From Elusimicrobiota bacterium (lineage in GTDB: Bacteria; Elusimicrobiota; Elusimicrobia; FEN-1173): 64,000 nucleotides of DNA. Numbering within the stretch: position 1 is the first letter of the stretch; every line of letters starts with the position of its first letter. Of this stretch, positions 51,342 through 60,067 are shown in pieces. The position numbers were made by a program, and so were the translations under genes. The notes below the pieces were generated by a model that was not told the origin of the DNA, ran no database searches, and worked only from the letters and a program-made list of their open reading frames with translations. The stretch covers positions 1,364,001 to 1,428,000 of the forward strand of contig JADJJR010000001.1 in assembly GCA_016706425.1 (NCBI GenBank), written 5' to 3'.

Positions 51342-51953
51342 ATGCCTTCGATCATCCCGACCATCATTGAGCGCTGGAACCAGGGCGCGGCCGTGGGGTA
51401 CGACATTTACTCCCGCCTGCTGAAGGACCGCATCATTTTCATCGGCGGCTACGGCGGGGCCATCGACACCGACTCGGCCAACGTCATCATCGCCCAACTG
51501 CTTTATCTCGAAGCCGAGGACCCGGAGCGGGAGATCAACCTGTACATCAATTCCCCGGGCGGCATGGTCACGGCGGGGTTGGCGGTGTACGACACGATGC
51601 AGTACATCAAAGCCCCGATCACGACGATCTGCCTGGGCATGGCGATGTCGTTCGGCGCCCTCCTTCTGGGCGCGGGCCGCAAGGGAAAACGATACGCCCT
51701 GCCCAACTCGCGCATCATGATTCACCAGCCGCTGATTTACGGCGAGGGAATTTCGGGTCAAGTGACGGACATCGGCATCGAAGCCAAGGAATTGGAAAAC
51801 ACGAAGGTGCGTTTGACCGAGATCTTGGCCAAGCACTGCGAACAGCCCATCGAAAAGGTCCGCGCGGACTGCGAACGCAACTTTTACATGTCCGCCAACG
51901 ACGCGAAGGCCTACGGGTTGATCGACGAAGTGTTCGTCCCCCGCGCGAAATAA
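51342..51953 (+). CDS. clpP: ATP-dependent Clp protease proteolytic subunit with Asn in the triad
   Basis: 203 residues. Nucleophile S103 (GMAMSFGA) and H128 (MIHQPL) are in place. The third triad position aligns with E. coli mature Asp171 (DTERDRFLS) but is N180 here (DCERNFYMS). An Asn triad is known from Listeria ClpP1, which is poorly active alone. The oxyanion-region motif INSPGG and the dimer strand are present. The ribosome site AAGGAGA is good. Flanked by tig and clpX, so it is the main housekeeping copy in this window. Confidence 0.92.
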   Translation: MPSIIPTIIERWNQGAAVGYDIYSRLLKDRIIFIGGYGGAIDTDSANVIIAQLLYLEAEDPEREINLYINSPGGMVTAGLAVYDTMQYIKAPITTICLGMAMSFGALLLGAGRKGKRYALPNSRIMIHQPLIYGEGISGQVTDIGIEAKELENTKVRLTEILAKHCEQPIEKVRADCERNFYMSANDAKAYGLIDEVFVPRAK

Positions 51954-51956
51954 CCC

Positions 51957-53216
51957 ATGGCCGGTCCCGGCGAAAAAGAAGGAAGGGAAGCGCTGCAATG
52001 CGTATTCTGTTCCAAAAGCCGGCGGGAAGGCCTGCGCCTGATCGGCGGGCAGGGCGTCTATATTTGTGAGGATTGCGTCCGCAACTCGAACGCGTTGCTC
52101 AATCGGCTGACCGAGGAAGAAGAGCGCCGAACCCAGCGGACCCTGCCGAAACCATCGGAAATCAAGGCCGTGCTGGACGACTACGTCATCGGGCAGGAAA
52201 CGGCCAAGCGCATCCTCTCCGTGGCCGTTTACAACCACTACCGCCGCATCGACCTGGGGGGCAAGAACAGCCAGGGGGAAGTGGAACTCCAGAAATCCAA
52301 CGTGCTTTTCATCGGACCCACGGGGACCGGGAAGACCTTGATGGCGCAAACCCTCGCGCGCCTTTTGCACGTCCCCTTCGCCATCGCCGACGCGACCACC
52401 CTGACCGAGGCCGGTTACGTGGGGGAGGACGTGGAGAACATCATCCTTCGGCTCCTCCAAAACGCCAACTACGATGTGAAACGCGCCGAACGGGGCATCG
52501 TCTATGTCGATGAAATCGACAAGACGTCACGCAAAACCGATTCCCCGTCGATCACCCGCGACGTTTCGGGGGAAGGCGTGCAACAAGCCCTTCTGAAAAT
52601 CCTGGAAGGCACCGTCGCCGCTGTCCCGCCCCAGGGGGGCCGCAAGCACCCCCAGCAGGAATACATCCGGGTCGACACCACCAACATCCTCTTTATTTGC
52701 GGCGGCGCCTTCGAGGGGCTGCACGAAGTGATCGAGCGTCGGTTGGGGGAGTTCGGCGTGGGGTTCGGGGTCGACCCCAAACCCAAAAAGCGCCTGGACA
52801 TCGGCGACATTTTGCGCCGGGTGCAACCCGAAGACTTGATTCAATACGGTCTCATCCCCGAACTGGTGGGGCGACTGCCGGTTTTGACCACGCTCGACAG
52901 CCTGGACCAAAAGGCCTTGGTGGATGTTTTGACCCGCCCCCGGAACGCCCTCGTGAAGCAGTACCAAAAAATGTTTTCCCTGGAAGGGGTGGAGCTCCAC
53001 TTTGAGCCCGACGCCCTGGCGGCCATCGCCCAACGGGCCCTGGTGCGCGGATCGGGAGCGCGGGGGTTGCGCTCGATTCTGGAAAGCCTTTTGTTGGACA
53101 CCATGTACGAATTGCCCGAGCAAACGGGGCTGCGTCAAGTCGTCATCGACGCCGACGCTGTCAACGGGACCCGCCCGCCCCGCCGCGTGTTCGCGGACGT
53201 TTCCAAAACCGCCTAG
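51957..53216 (+). CDS. clpX: ATP-dependent Clp protease ATPase subunit ClpX
   Basis: 419 residues. An N-terminal C4 zinc-binding domain (CVFC, CEDC) precedes the AAA+ module: Walker A GPTGTGKT near 120, Walker B VYVDEID, the pore loop GYVGEDV, and the sensor region. The IGFG ClpP-docking loop appears as VGFGV. It unfolds tagged proteins and feeds them to ClpP. Starts 3 bp after the clpP stop. Confidence 0.96.
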   Translation: MAGPGEKEGREALQCVFCSKSRREGLRLIGGQGVYICEDCVRNSNALLNRLTEEEERRTQRTLPKPSEIKAVLDDYVIGQETAKRILSVAVYNHYRRIDLGGKNSQGEVELQKSNVLFIGPTGTGKTLMAQTLARLLHVPFAIADATTLTEAGYVGEDVENIILRLLQNANYDVKRAERGIVYVDEIDKTSRKTDSPSITRDVSGEGVQQALLKILEGTVAAVPPQGGRKHPQQEYIRVDTTNILFICGGAFEGLHEVIERRLGEFGVGFGVDPKPKKRLDIGDILRRVQPEDLIQYGLIPELVGRLPVLTTLDSLDQKALVDVLTRPRNALVKQYQKMFSLEGVELHFEPDALAAIAQRALVRGSGARGLRSILESLLLDTMYELPEQTGLRQVVIDADAVNGTRPPRRVFADVSKTA

Positions 53217-53225
53217 GAGTTCCCC

Positions 53226-54812
53226 ATGCCGATTCAAGTTCTTGTGAGCGATCCCGTTTCCGAAGAAGGGTTGGCCCCTCTGCGCCAAGACGCGCGTTTT
53301 CACGTTGTCTACAAGACCGGCCTTAAAGGCCCCGATTTGTTGAAGGAAATCGCGGGCGCGGAGGCCTTGCTGGTTCGCTCGGAAACCAAAGTGACCGCCG
53401 ACGTCATCGCCGCGGCGCCCAAGCTTCGTTTCATCGGCCGCGCCGGCACCGGCGTCGACAACATCGACTTGGCCGCGGCCTCCCGCCAGGGCATCGTGGT
53501 GGCCAACGTCCCCGGCGGCAACACGATTTCCGCCGCGGAGCAGAGCCTGGCGCTCCTGTTCGCCCTGGCGCGCAACACGCCCCAAGCCGACGCCTCCACC
53601 CACGCCGGCAAATGGGAACGCGCGAAGTTCGTCGGACAGGAAATCACCGGAAAAACCTTGGGCGTGGTCGGCCTCGGGCGCATCGGCCGCGAAGTGGCCA
53701 CCCGGGGCATGGGCTTGCAAATGCGCGTCGTGGCCTTCGACCCCATGGGGGATGAAAGCTGGTGCCGCCGCGCCGGGGTGGAGTTCGTCCCGCTCGACAA
53801 GCTTTTGGCCGAGGCGGATTTCATCACCCTTCACGTGCCGCTTTCGGAGCAGACCAAGGGATTGATCAACGAGAAAACCCTCGCCAAAACGAAAAAAGGC
53901 GTGCGCGTCATCAATTGCGCCCGGGGGGGGATTGTGGACGAAAAAGCCCTGCTCGCTTTCGTTGAAAAAGGGCACGTCAAGGGCGCCGCGCTCGACGTGT
54001 TTGAGAAAGAACCCCTCGACCCCGCCTCTCCGCTCCTCAAACGCCCCGAGATCATCCTGACGCCCCACCTCGGCGCCTCCACGGAAGAAGCGCAAGTGAA
54101 AGTGGCCGCCGAATTGGCCCAGGGCATGGTGGAGTTTTTCGTCAATGGTTTCGCGCGACAGGCGGTCAATTTGCCGCCCCTGGACGTGGCGGGGCAAGCG
54201 CAGTTGTTGGCCTTCGTCGGGCTGGCGTACAAACAAGGCCTTTTTTTGGCGCAGATGTCCGAGGGGACACCGCAGCGGATCACCGTGGCCTATTCCGGCG
54301 AACTGGGGCGGGTCAATCCGGCCCTTTACACCGCCACGGCGGTGGCGGGTTTCTTGACCGGTTTGGGGGAAGCGGCCACCCCGGTGAACGCCTTGGCCTT
54401 GGCCCAAAAGCGCGGCCTTCAGATTCAAGAGCAAGTGGCGACCGAGGCGCGGGATTACGCGTCCCTCCTGGAAATGGAGGCCGCCACCGACAAAACCCAG
54501 CACCAACTCGCGGGAACGGTGTACGGCCGAGGGGATTTGCGGTTCGTCCGCATCGACGGCTTGCCCGTGGATGTCAACCCCCAGGGGCATTTGATGGTGC
54601 TGTGCAACGAGGATCGCCCCGGCGTGGTGGGCCACACGGGCACGGTGTTGGCGGAAGCGGGGGTGAACATCGCCGGCATGGACATCGCCCGCAACCGGCC
54701 CGGCGGAACCGCGGTGTCCCTGTGGAGCGTGGACAGCGATGTGCCGGCGGCCGTGTTGGCGAAGGTCAAATCCCACGCCGCCGTTCTTTCCATCAAAATG
54801 GTGAATTTATAA
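53226..54812 (+). CDS. serA: D-3-phosphoglycerate dehydrogenase (long form)
   Basis: 528 residues, type I long form. NAD-binding GLGRIGREVA near 150; catalytic Arg near 234 (NCARGGIVDE), Glu and His near 281 (LTPHLGAST). An intervening allosteric substrate-binding domain (about 320-450) is followed by an ACT domain (about 455-528, NEDRPGVVGHTG). It opens serine biosynthesis by oxidising 3-phosphoglycerate, and the ACT domain suggests serine feedback. The ribosome site AGGAGT lies before the ATG. Confidence 0.95.
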   Translation: MPIQVLVSDPVSEEGLAPLRQDARFHVVYKTGLKGPDLLKEIAGAEALLVRSETKVTADVIAAAPKLRFIGRAGTGVDNIDLAAASRQGIVVANVPGGNTISAAEQSLALLFALARNTPQADASTHAGKWERAKFVGQEITGKTLGVVGLGRIGREVATRGMGLQMRVVAFDPMGDESWCRRAGVEFVPLDKLLAEADFITLHVPLSEQTKGLINEKTLAKTKKGVRVINCARGGIVDEKALLAFVEKGHVKGAALDVFEKEPLDPASPLLKRPEIILTPHLGASTEEAQVKVAAELAQGMVEFFVNGFARQAVNLPPLDVAGQAQLLAFVGLAYKQGLFLAQMSEGTPQRITVAYSGELGRVNPALYTATAVAGFLTGLGEAATPVNALALAQKRGLQIQEQVATEARDYASLLEMEAATDKTQHQLAGTVYGRGDLRFVRIDGLPVDVNPQGHLMVLCNEDRPGVVGHTGTVLAEAGVNIAGMDIARNRPGGTAVSLWSVDSDVPAAVLAKVKSHAAVLSIKMVNL

Positions 54813-54822
54813 ACTGTCCCCG

Positions 54823-55575
54823 ATGAGCGACGCCGCGGTATCGCTGAATTCAATCACCAAGGTTTACAAACGGTCCCATCTTGGGAAAACCACCCTCATC
54901 CCCGGGGTCAAAGACATCACGTTCACGGTGGCCCCCGGGGAAGTCTTCGGCCTCTTGGGATTGAACGGATCGGGCAAAACCACCACGCTCAAATTGCTCC
55001 TGGGGTTGCTGTTCCCAACGTCGGGGGAGGCGCGTCTGTTCGGAAAACCCGCCGGATCCCGGGCGGCGAAAGAGACCCTCGGTTACCTCCCGGAAATCCC
55101 CTATTTTTACCGCCATCTGACCGGTCACGAAGTGTTGTCCTTCTACGGGAGCCTCTCCGGCCTCTCCTCCGATTCCTTGCGTCGGCGGGTGGACGCCGTT
55201 TTGGAGGAGGTCCGCATGACGGCCGCCGCGCGGCGGCCCATGCGCGAATACTCGAAGGGCATGCTTCAACGCATCGGATTGGCCCAGGCCATGCTCCACA
55301 ACCCCCGTTTGTTGGTTTTTGACGAGCCCGTGACCGGGTTGGACCCCTTGGGCCTGCGCGAAATGCGGGTGATCATCCAAAACCTCAACGACGCGGGGAA
55401 AACCGTCCTTTTTTCCTCCCACAGCATTTCCGAAGTCGAGAAACTCTGCCACCGCGTGGGCGTTTTGGTGAAGGGGCAATTGGTCCGCGTGGTCAACCGG
55501 GCCGAATGGACCGGGGGGGACCCCCTGGAGGACATTTTTGTCCGCACGGTGGACCCCGAAGGGCGGCGCTCGTGA
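54823..55575 (+). CDS. ABC transporter ATP-binding protein
   Basis: 250 residues. Walker A GLNGSGKT (46-53), signature YSKGMLQR (143-150, a variant of LSGGQ), Walker B LLVFDEP (163-169) and the switch histidine (SSHSISE). This YSKGM form is typical of ABC-2 exporters of drug, copper (NosF-like) or other small-molecule type. Overlaps the permease gene by 4 bp. Confidence 0.9.
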   Translation: MSDAAVSLNSITKVYKRSHLGKTTLIPGVKDITFTVAPGEVFGLLGLNGSGKTTTLKLLLGLLFPTSGEARLFGKPAGSRAAKETLGYLPEIPYFYRHLTGHEVLSFYGSLSGLSSDSLRRRVDAVLEEVRMTAAARRPMREYSKGMLQRIGLAQAMLHNPRLLVFDEPVTGLDPLGLREMRVIIQNLNDAGKTVLFSSHSISEVEKLCHRVGVLVKGQLVRVVNRAEWTGGDPLEDIFVRTVDPEGRRS

Positions 55576-56333
55576 ACACACTCTGGACCATCGCCCGCTA
55601 CACGTTTTTGCAACAAATCCGAAACCGCCTGTATTTGGTGGTCGCGCTGTTCGCGTGCCTCCTGTTGGGCGCTTCGGTGTTGTTGGGCGCCTTGGCCGCC
55701 GATCAGGAATTGAGGGTGATTCTGGATTTGGGATTGGCCACTTCCGAAATGTTCGGGTTGGTGGCCGCTTTGCTTGGCGCCGTCACCCTGGTTTTGGAGG
55801 AAATGGAGACGAAAACAATTTATTTAATCCTCACCCGGCCACTGCCGCGACCGTTTTATTTGATCGGCCGGTTCGTGGGCCTGGTGGCGGCCGTTTGGGC
55901 GACGGTGGCGGCCATGGCGGTTTTGCATTTCCTCCTGCTGTACCTGAAGGGGTGGGAGACCGACCCCCAGGTGTTCATCGCCCTGCCCCTGATGGCGCTC
56001 AAGATCATGGTGATGACCGCTTTATCTATATTGTGCTCGTTGGCCTTCAGCTCGGCTCCGACGGCGACGGTGTTCTCGCTCTTGTTTTGGGTGTTGGGGC
56101 ATTTCGGTTCGGAGTTAAAGTTTATGGCCGAAAAAGCCGGGGGCGGCGCCGTGACCGCTGCGGCGGTCCTGCGCGCGTTGATTCCGAACCTCAACATCCT
56201 GAATTTGCGCGACGCCCTCGAAGTGTCCTTGTCGGCCCCTTGGCCGATCCTCCGGGTCGGGCTCTACGCCGGCCTTTACACGGCGGCCTGTCTGGCCCTG
56301 GCGTCGGGTTTTTTCTCCCGAAAGGAATTTTGA
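55572..56333 (+). CDS. ABC-2 type permease
   Basis: 253 residues from a GTG start overlapping the ATPase gene. About six hydrophobic helices, starting IARYTFLQQIRNRLYLVVAL. The layout matches ABC-2/NosY-like permeases. Together with the preceding ATPase it forms an exporter; substrate unknown. The stop overlaps the next start by 1 bp (TGATG). Confidence 0.87.
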   Translation: MNTLWTIARYTFLQQIRNRLYLVVALFACLLLGASVLLGALAADQELRVILDLGLATSEMFGLVAALLGAVTLVLEEMETKTIYLILTRPLPRPFYLIGRFVGLVAAVWATVAAMAVLHFLLLYLKGWETDPQVFIALPLMALKIMVMTALSILCSLAFSSAPTATVFSLLFWVLGHFGSELKFMAEKAGGGAVTAAAVLRALIPNLNILNLRDALEVSLSAPWPILRVGLYAGLYTAACLALASGFFSRKEF

Positions 56334-57106
56334 TGCGGGCGGGGGGCCTTTGGACAGGGGGCCTCTTGGCGGCGGTGTTTTTGGGGCTGGCGACGGTCGT
56401 TGCCCCGGAACAAAAACTGGGTCTGCCTCCCTACGGCGCGCCCCCCTTGGCGCGGTTCGCGCTCCAGGACACGTCTTTTGTCGCCGGGGGTGTTCGGCGG
56501 TTGGGCGCCGACCTCGCCTTGATTCAACTGCTTCAATATTACGGAACCTCCAGCAACCAAGACCCGCGACATCCCTTGGACCGGCCCCGCTGGGGGCGTC
56601 CGGCCGCCTTGCCCCCCGGTCACACAGCCGACGATGGGCACGACCACCACGGGCATTTCCAATCCGAGGACAATCCGGGGGCCTTCCCTTACCTCCATTT
56701 GTACGCCCTGCGGGCCGGGCAATTGGATCCCTTCTTCCATTACGTGTTTCTTTTCACCGGCGGGGCCTTGGCCTTCAACCTGGAACGCGACGCCCAAGCC
56801 CTGGAGGTTTTGGCCGCGGGGGTTCGCGGGGACCCGACGTTTTGGCGGTACCGGCTCTACATCGGCGCCATCGGGTTTCGAAAAGAAAGGGACGGCGCGC
56901 GCGCGATTCCGCTTTTGGAGGAGGCCATGAAATACGAAGATTGCCCTTCCCTCCTCAAGAACATCCTTGGAAATATTTATCGGCAAAGAAAAGAATATCG
57001 AAACGCCGCGCGCGTGTATTTGAACATCATCGAAACGGGGCGCGACCCGGATTACATTGAACTCGCCCAACTGAAATTAAGGGAAATGGGCTTCTCGCTT
57101 CCATGA
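56333..57106 (+). CDS. Membrane-anchored protein with His-rich loop and TPR-like tail
   Basis: 257 residues. One N-terminal hydrophobic helix, then a compact domain with a His/Asp-rich loop (HTADDGHDHHGHFQSED, about residues 97-113) that could bind metal. The C-terminal part is helical and TPR-like (LNIIETGRDPDYIELAQLKL). I do not recognise the family. It sits between an ABC-2 exporter and a copper-type ATPase, so a role in metal handling is plausible. It overlaps the ATPase gene by 4 bp. Confidence 0.65.
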   Translation: MRAGGLWTGGLLAAVFLGLATVVAPEQKLGLPPYGAPPLARFALQDTSFVAGGVRRLGADLALIQLLQYYGTSSNQDPRHPLDRPRWGRPAALPPGHTADDGHDHHGHFQSEDNPGAFPYLHLYALRAGQLDPFFHYVFLFTGGALAFNLERDAQALEVLAAGVRGDPTFWRYRLYIGAIGFRKERDGARAIPLLEEAMKYEDCPSLLKNILGNIYRQRKEYRNAARVYLNIIETGRDPDYIELAQLKLREMGFSLP

Positions 57107-59253
57107 AAGACCCGATCTGCGGAATGGCGGTCGATACCGCCGCGCCGCGGGGCGGGACCCACCGGCACCACGACGTCCTTTACGGATTTTGCAACCCCCG
57201 CTGTCGCGAACGTTTCGCGGCCGATCCGGAATCTTTTCTCAACCCCACCGCCCCGTCCGCTTTGCTCCCCGGCCTCTATTACTGCCCCATGGACCCCGAA
57301 ATCCAACAAAACACCCCCGGGGTTTGCCCCCAATGCGGCATGGCCCTGGAACACACGGGGCCCGCCCCGGCGGGCCCCTCGGAGGACGAGCGCCGCATGG
57401 TCCGGCTGTTCTGGGTGTCCCTTGTGGGGACGGTCCCGGTTTTTGTTTTGGGCATGCGCCACGGGGGGGCGGTGTCCGGGTGGGTGCAAGCGGCGCTCGC
57501 CGCGCCCGTGGTTTTCGGCGCGGGCGGGACTTTCTTTAAACGGGGCGTCGCGGGGCTTCCCCGGGCGAACATGTTCACGTTGATATCGCTGGGGAATCTC
57601 ACGGCCTATCTTTTTAGTTTGTGGACGTTGGTGACCGGCGGACACGCGGTGTATTTTGAATCCGCCGCCGTGATCACCTCGCTGGTCCTTTTGGGGCAAA
57701 GCCTCGAGGGCCGCGCGCGGCGGAGGACAGGCGATGCGATTCGATCCTTGATGGCGCTGTCGCCCCGCACCGCCCGGCGGGTTCGCGGCGACGGCGTCGA
57801 AGAAGAGGTGCCGACCGACGCCCTTCGTCCGGGCGATCTAGTGCGCGTGCGCGCGGGCGAGCGGATTCCGGCGGACGGGCGGCTGACGGAAGGGCACACC
57901 GCCGTGGACGAATCGTTTTTGACCGGGGAGCCCGTTCCCGTGGAGAAAAAACCGGGGGACCCCCTGGTGGGCGGCGGGGTCAACGGCCCTGGGAGTTTCT
58001 TGTTCCGTGTGGAACGGGCGGGCGCGGCCACCACGTTGGCGCACATCGTGCGCACGGTCGAAGAAGCCCAGCGGGGGCGCGCGCCCGTTCAAAATCTGGT
58101 CGACCGGGTATCCGCTTTTTTTGTTCCGGCTGTTGTCCTGGTCGCGTTGGCGGCGCTCTTGGGCGGACTGGTTTGGGGGCCCGAACCACGGTGGGCTTTC
58201 GCCGTCACCAACGCCGTGTCGGTTCTGGTGGTGGCCTGCCCCTGCGCCCTGGGCCTGGCCACCCCCATGTCCCTCACGGTGGCCCTGGGCCGCGGCGCGC
58301 GGGAGGGGGTGTTGGTCCGCAACCCGGAAGCCCTTCAAAAACTGGCGAGCGTGGATTTGTTGGCCTTCGACAAAACCGGCACCCTGACCCAGGGCAAACC
58401 CCGTTTAATCGAAGTTCGACCGGTTCCCGGCGTGACGCGCGCCGACGCCCTGGCCCGCGCGGCCGGTTTGGCCCGGGCCAGCGTGCATCCTTTGTCGATG
58501 GCGTTGGTGGGGTCGGCCCTCGAAGAGGGGGTCCGGGCCGCGGACGTGGAGGGCGCGCACGCGGTGGCCGGCGCGGGGGTTCACGGCGAGATCGACGGCC
58601 GGGCTTATTTCCTGGGACGTCCGTCGACCTTGATCACGGGCCTGGCGGTGGAGTTGCGCGCCGCGGATCGTCCCGAAGCGCTTTTCTTGTTTGAGGACCC
58701 GGTACGGTCGGAGGCCCCCTCGCTCCTTTCGAATTTACGCCGCGCGGGGGTGGAGCTCGCCCTTTTGACCGGGGATCGTTCGGAGAACGCGCGGTCCCTG
58801 GCCGAGGGCCTCGGGATCGCCCGATGGCGGGGGGGATTGCTTCCCGAGGAAAAACGGGATGTGGTTCGCGAATGGCGGGCCGCCGGCCGGCGCGTCGCCA
58901 TGGCCGGCGACGGTGTCAACGACGCGCCGGCCCTGGCGGAGGCCGACGCCGGATTGGCCCTCGGGACCGGAGCCGATGTCGCCCTTCAAACCGCCGATAT
59001 CGTCGTGTTGGGCGGGGATTTGGCCGGAATCGGACGCGCCCTGCGGTTGGCCCGGGACACCCTGCGCAACATCCGTCAGAACCTGTTCTTTGCCTTTGGT
59101 TACAACGCGGTGGGTGTCCTGATCGCCGCCGGCGTTTTTTATCCCCTGTGGGGGTGGCGCCTTTCCCCTTGGATCGCGGGGGCGGCCATGAGTGTCAGCT
59201 CTCTGACAGTGGTGGTCAACGCCCTGCGTCTGAACGCCCGCCGAAGCCTCTGA
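57103..59253 (+). CDS. Copper-type P1B ATPase with YHS and heavy-metal-binding domains
   Basis: 716 residues. N-terminal YHS domain (about 1-45, DPICGMAVD), then a heavy-metal-binding domain (about 62-90, YYCPMDPEIQ). Eight membrane helices, with the CPC ion-pathway motif near 379-381 (ACPCALGLATP), the DKTGT phosphorylation site near 423, a TGE actuator loop and GDGVNDAPAL. CPC plus these N-terminal domains suggest Cu(I)/Ag(I) export, CopA- or CopB-like. Classical CxxC HMA domains are missing. Confidence 0.9.
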   Translation: MKDPICGMAVDTAAPRGGTHRHHDVLYGFCNPRCRERFAADPESFLNPTAPSALLPGLYYCPMDPEIQQNTPGVCPQCGMALEHTGPAPAGPSEDERRMVRLFWVSLVGTVPVFVLGMRHGGAVSGWVQAALAAPVVFGAGGTFFKRGVAGLPRANMFTLISLGNLTAYLFSLWTLVTGGHAVYFESAAVITSLVLLGQSLEGRARRRTGDAIRSLMALSPRTARRVRGDGVEEEVPTDALRPGDLVRVRAGERIPADGRLTEGHTAVDESFLTGEPVPVEKKPGDPLVGGGVNGPGSFLFRVERAGAATTLAHIVRTVEEAQRGRAPVQNLVDRVSAFFVPAVVLVALAALLGGLVWGPEPRWAFAVTNAVSVLVVACPCALGLATPMSLTVALGRGAREGVLVRNPEALQKLASVDLLAFDKTGTLTQGKPRLIEVRPVPGVTRADALARAAGLARASVHPLSMALVGSALEEGVRAADVEGAHAVAGAGVHGEIDGRAYFLGRPSTLITGLAVELRAADRPEALFLFEDPVRSEAPSLLSNLRRAGVELALLTGDRSENARSLAEGLGIARWRGGLLPEEKRDVVREWRAAGRRVAMAGDGVNDAPALAEADAGLALGTGADVALQTADIVVLGGDLAGIGRALRLARDTLRNIRQNLFFAFGYNAVGVLIAAGVFYPLWGWRLSPWIAGAAMSVSSLTVVVNALRLNARRSL

Positions 59254-59293
59254 AATTGCCATAATTGTCGTCGATGAACTTCCGGGCCCCAAC

Positions 59294-59674
59294 ATGCCGT
59301 TGAGCTTCACCGCCGTGGTCTTGGTCGCCTTCGGCCTTTTGGCTTTGGGGTGGCTGTCCGACACGCTGGGGTTTTTCGCTGTCAAACGCGACGCCCGGCT
59401 CGATCGGTGGCCTCGGGGGTTCCTTTGGGGCGGCTCGCTGGCCCTGGCGATCGTCGCCGCGCGGGTCCCGGCTCTGGGCGGCTTCGCGACGGCGAGCGCC
59501 GGGGACGAAAGGCGTTTCTTTTGGGTGTGGGCCGCGGGGGTTTTCCTCGTGTTGTCGATTTGGCGGGTCCGCCTCCATCGACGGGCGCGGCCCTTGTTTT
59601 CGTTGGTTTGGTTGGCGGGGTTGTTGTTGGTGGGCCACACCGCCCTGCGGACCGTTTGGCTCGGGTTCGATTGA
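59294..59674 (+). CDS. Small multi-pass membrane protein
   Basis: 126 residues with four hydrophobic helices (about 5-27, 44-60, 75-92, 98-117) and short basic connectors. No family recognised. No clear ribosome site. It lies 40 bp after the ATPase gene and 18 bp before a response regulator. Coding use looks like its neighbours. Confidence 0.55.
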   Translation: MPLSFTAVVLVAFGLLALGWLSDTLGFFAVKRDARLDRWPRGFLWGGSLALAIVAARVPALGGFATASAGDERRFFWVWAAGVFLVLSIWRVRLHRRARPLFSLVWLAGLLLVGHTALRTVWLGFD

Positions 59675-59692
59675 TTTTCACAAGGAGCTTTT

Positions 59693-60067
59693 ATGGGGGA
59701 GCCCAAAACCCTGCTGATCATTGAAGACGATCCGGTTTTGTCGGACTTGATGGTCGAGTATTGCGAAGAGCTGGGACTGGCGCCGTTGACCGCCTTCGAC
59801 GGCGCGACGGGGCTTAAAAAAGCCGCGGACGCCCGGCCGGCGGCGATCACCGTCGACTACCGATTGCCGGACATGTCCGGCCTTGACGTGCTCGCGCAAC
59901 TTTCCGCCAACCCGTCCACGGCCGGCATCCCGTCCTTTTTCATGTCGGCGGACGCCAAATCCCACGAGGCGGAGGCGCGCGCCCGCGGCGCCAAAGACAT
60001 TCTCCAAAAACCCGTCACAACGCAAATATTGCGGACGACGTTTGAAAAGCACTTGGGGGTGTTGTGA
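59693..60067 (+). CDS. Single-domain response regulator
   Basis: 124 residues, a CheY-like receiver only. Acidic pocket IIEDDP, a phospho-Asp in VDYRLPDM, the conserved Ser (FMSAD) and the C-terminal Lys (QKPV). Overlaps hemE by 4 bp. No output domain, so it probably relays or docks onto another protein. A good ribosome site (AAGGAGC) precedes the ATG. Confidence 0.88.
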   Translation: MGEPKTLLIIEDDPVLSDLMVEYCEELGLAPLTAFDGATGLKKAADARPAAITVDYRLPDMSGLDVLAQLSANPSTAGIPSFFMSADAKSHEAEARARGAKDILQKPVTTQILRTTFEKHLGVL

